The notes under the pieces: model-generated
What the model was told of the DNA's origin: nothing
The model's database searches: none
Seen by the model: the letters and a program-made list of their open reading frames with translations, nothing else
Shown: positions 5,085 through 5,579 of the stretch, in pieces
How the letters are laid out: each line of letters opens with the position of its first letter
How positions within the stretch are numbered: position 1 is the stretch's first letter
Assembly (NCBI GenBank): GCA_027038775.1
Contig: JALWGP010000025.1
Coordinates: forward strand, 1-5,579
Source of the DNA: Sedimenticola sp.
GTDB lineage: Bacteria > Pseudomonadota > Gammaproteobacteria > Chromatiales > Chromatiaceae
Length of the DNA stretch: 5,579 nt
Direction of reading: 5' to 3'
Translations under genes and position numbers: made by a program

Positions 5085-5579
5085 ACCCCGCCGAGCTCCT
5101 GGCCCGGGACCGGGCCCACCTGTGGCACCCCTACGCCGCCGCCACCGATCCCGGCCCCCTGTGGCCCGTGGTCTCCGCCGAGGGGGTACGCCTGAGGCTG
5201 GCCGACGGCCGCGAGCTCATCGACGGCATGTCCTCCTGGTGGTGCGCCATCCACGGCTACAACCACCCGGTGCTCAACGAGGCCATCGAACGCCAGCTCG
5301 GGCGCATGGCCCACGTCATGTTCGGCGGCCTCACCCACGAGCCCGCCGTGGAGCTGGCCGAGCGGCTGGCGGCCATCACGCCGGAAGGGCTGGAGCGGGT
5401 CTTCCTCGCCGACTCGGGCTCGGTCTCGGTGGAGGTGGCCCTGAAGCTGGCCGTCCAGTACTGGCACGCCCGCGGCGAGACGCGTCACCGCTTCCTCACC
5501 GTGCGCGGCGGCTACCACGGCGACACCTTCGGCGCCATGTCAGTGTGCGATCCGGTGACCGGCATGCACCGCCTCTTCC
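5081..5579 (+). CDS. bioA: Adenosylmethionine-8-amino-7-oxononanoate aminotransferase, 5' part (cut by window edge)
   Basis: The first 166 residues of BioA (usually about 430), running off the right edge. This PLP enzyme converts 8-amino-7-oxononanoate to 7,8-diaminononanoate, using S-adenosylmethionine as amino donor, in biotin synthesis. The reading starts [20 protein letters not shown] and includes [16 protein letters not shown] (48-63, the substrate-pocket Trp pair at 53-54), HVMFGGLTH (78-86), the PLP-phosphate loop [10 protein letters not shown] (111-120) and [16 protein letters not shown] (143-158; Tyr145 stacks on PLP in relatives). These stretches match what I recall of E. coli BioA almost residue for residue. 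The ATG shares four bases with the ubiA stop and has no clear Shine-Dalgarno, so translation is probably coupled. The PLP lysine lies beyond the window. bioA next to ubiA, not bioB, is a less common arrangement. Confidence 0.97.
   Translation, partial: MNPAELLARDRAHLWHPYAAATDPGPLWPVVSAEGVRLRLADGRELIDGMSSWWCAIHGYNHPVLNEAIERQLGRMAHVMFGGLTHEPAVELAERLAAITPEGLERVFLADSGSVSVEVALKLAVQYWHARGETRHRFLTVRGGYHGDTFGAMSVCDPVTGMHRLF

Overview
The window reads as chromosomal DNA from a high-GC proteobacterium, most likely a gammaproteobacterium. The reasons are an ubiA gene of the ubiquinone pathway, a bioA gene very close to the enterobacterial protein, and REP-type palindromes with the GTGG/GTAG head seen in pseudomonads and their relatives. 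An ArsR-rhodanese regulator linked to thiol-redox proteins would suit a sulfur-oxidising or sulfide-exposed lineage. That lifestyle, and any finer placement, is inference. Nothing looks phage-, plasmid- or transposon-borne apart from the REP array.

Positions 1-202 hold no convincing gene. They carry five REP-like hairpin units (24-189), a terminator-like hairpin with seven T's (31-55), and a small hairpin touching the end of the next gene (189-202).

Positions 203-1941 (minus strand) form a tight three-gene operon. In order of transcription these are an ArsR-family regulator fused to a rhodanese domain (1285-1941), an unrecognised exported protein (714-1295, overlapping the regulator by 11 bp), and a TlpA-type periplasmic thioredoxin (203-712, 1 bp further on). 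A short divergent control region (1942-2052) has a near-perfect 18-bp palindrome and back-to-back -10-like boxes. On its other side a small plus-strand gene (2053-2418) encodes a 121-residue cytosolic protein with a CxxC motif. Together these look like a self-regulated module that may sense reactive sulfur and act on thiols.

Positions 2424-4146 (minus strand) hold a two-gene unit: an M48-family lipoprotein metalloprotease (3331-4146), then a cation diffusion facilitator (2424-3329), probably a zinc exporter. The exporter gene converges on the 2053-2418 gene with 5 bp between stop codons. A 65-bp divergent spacer (4147-4211) leads to ubiA (4212-5084, TTG start) and bioA (5081 to the window edge, incomplete), which overlap by ATGA and are read on the plus strand. 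They link ubiquinone and biotin synthesis.
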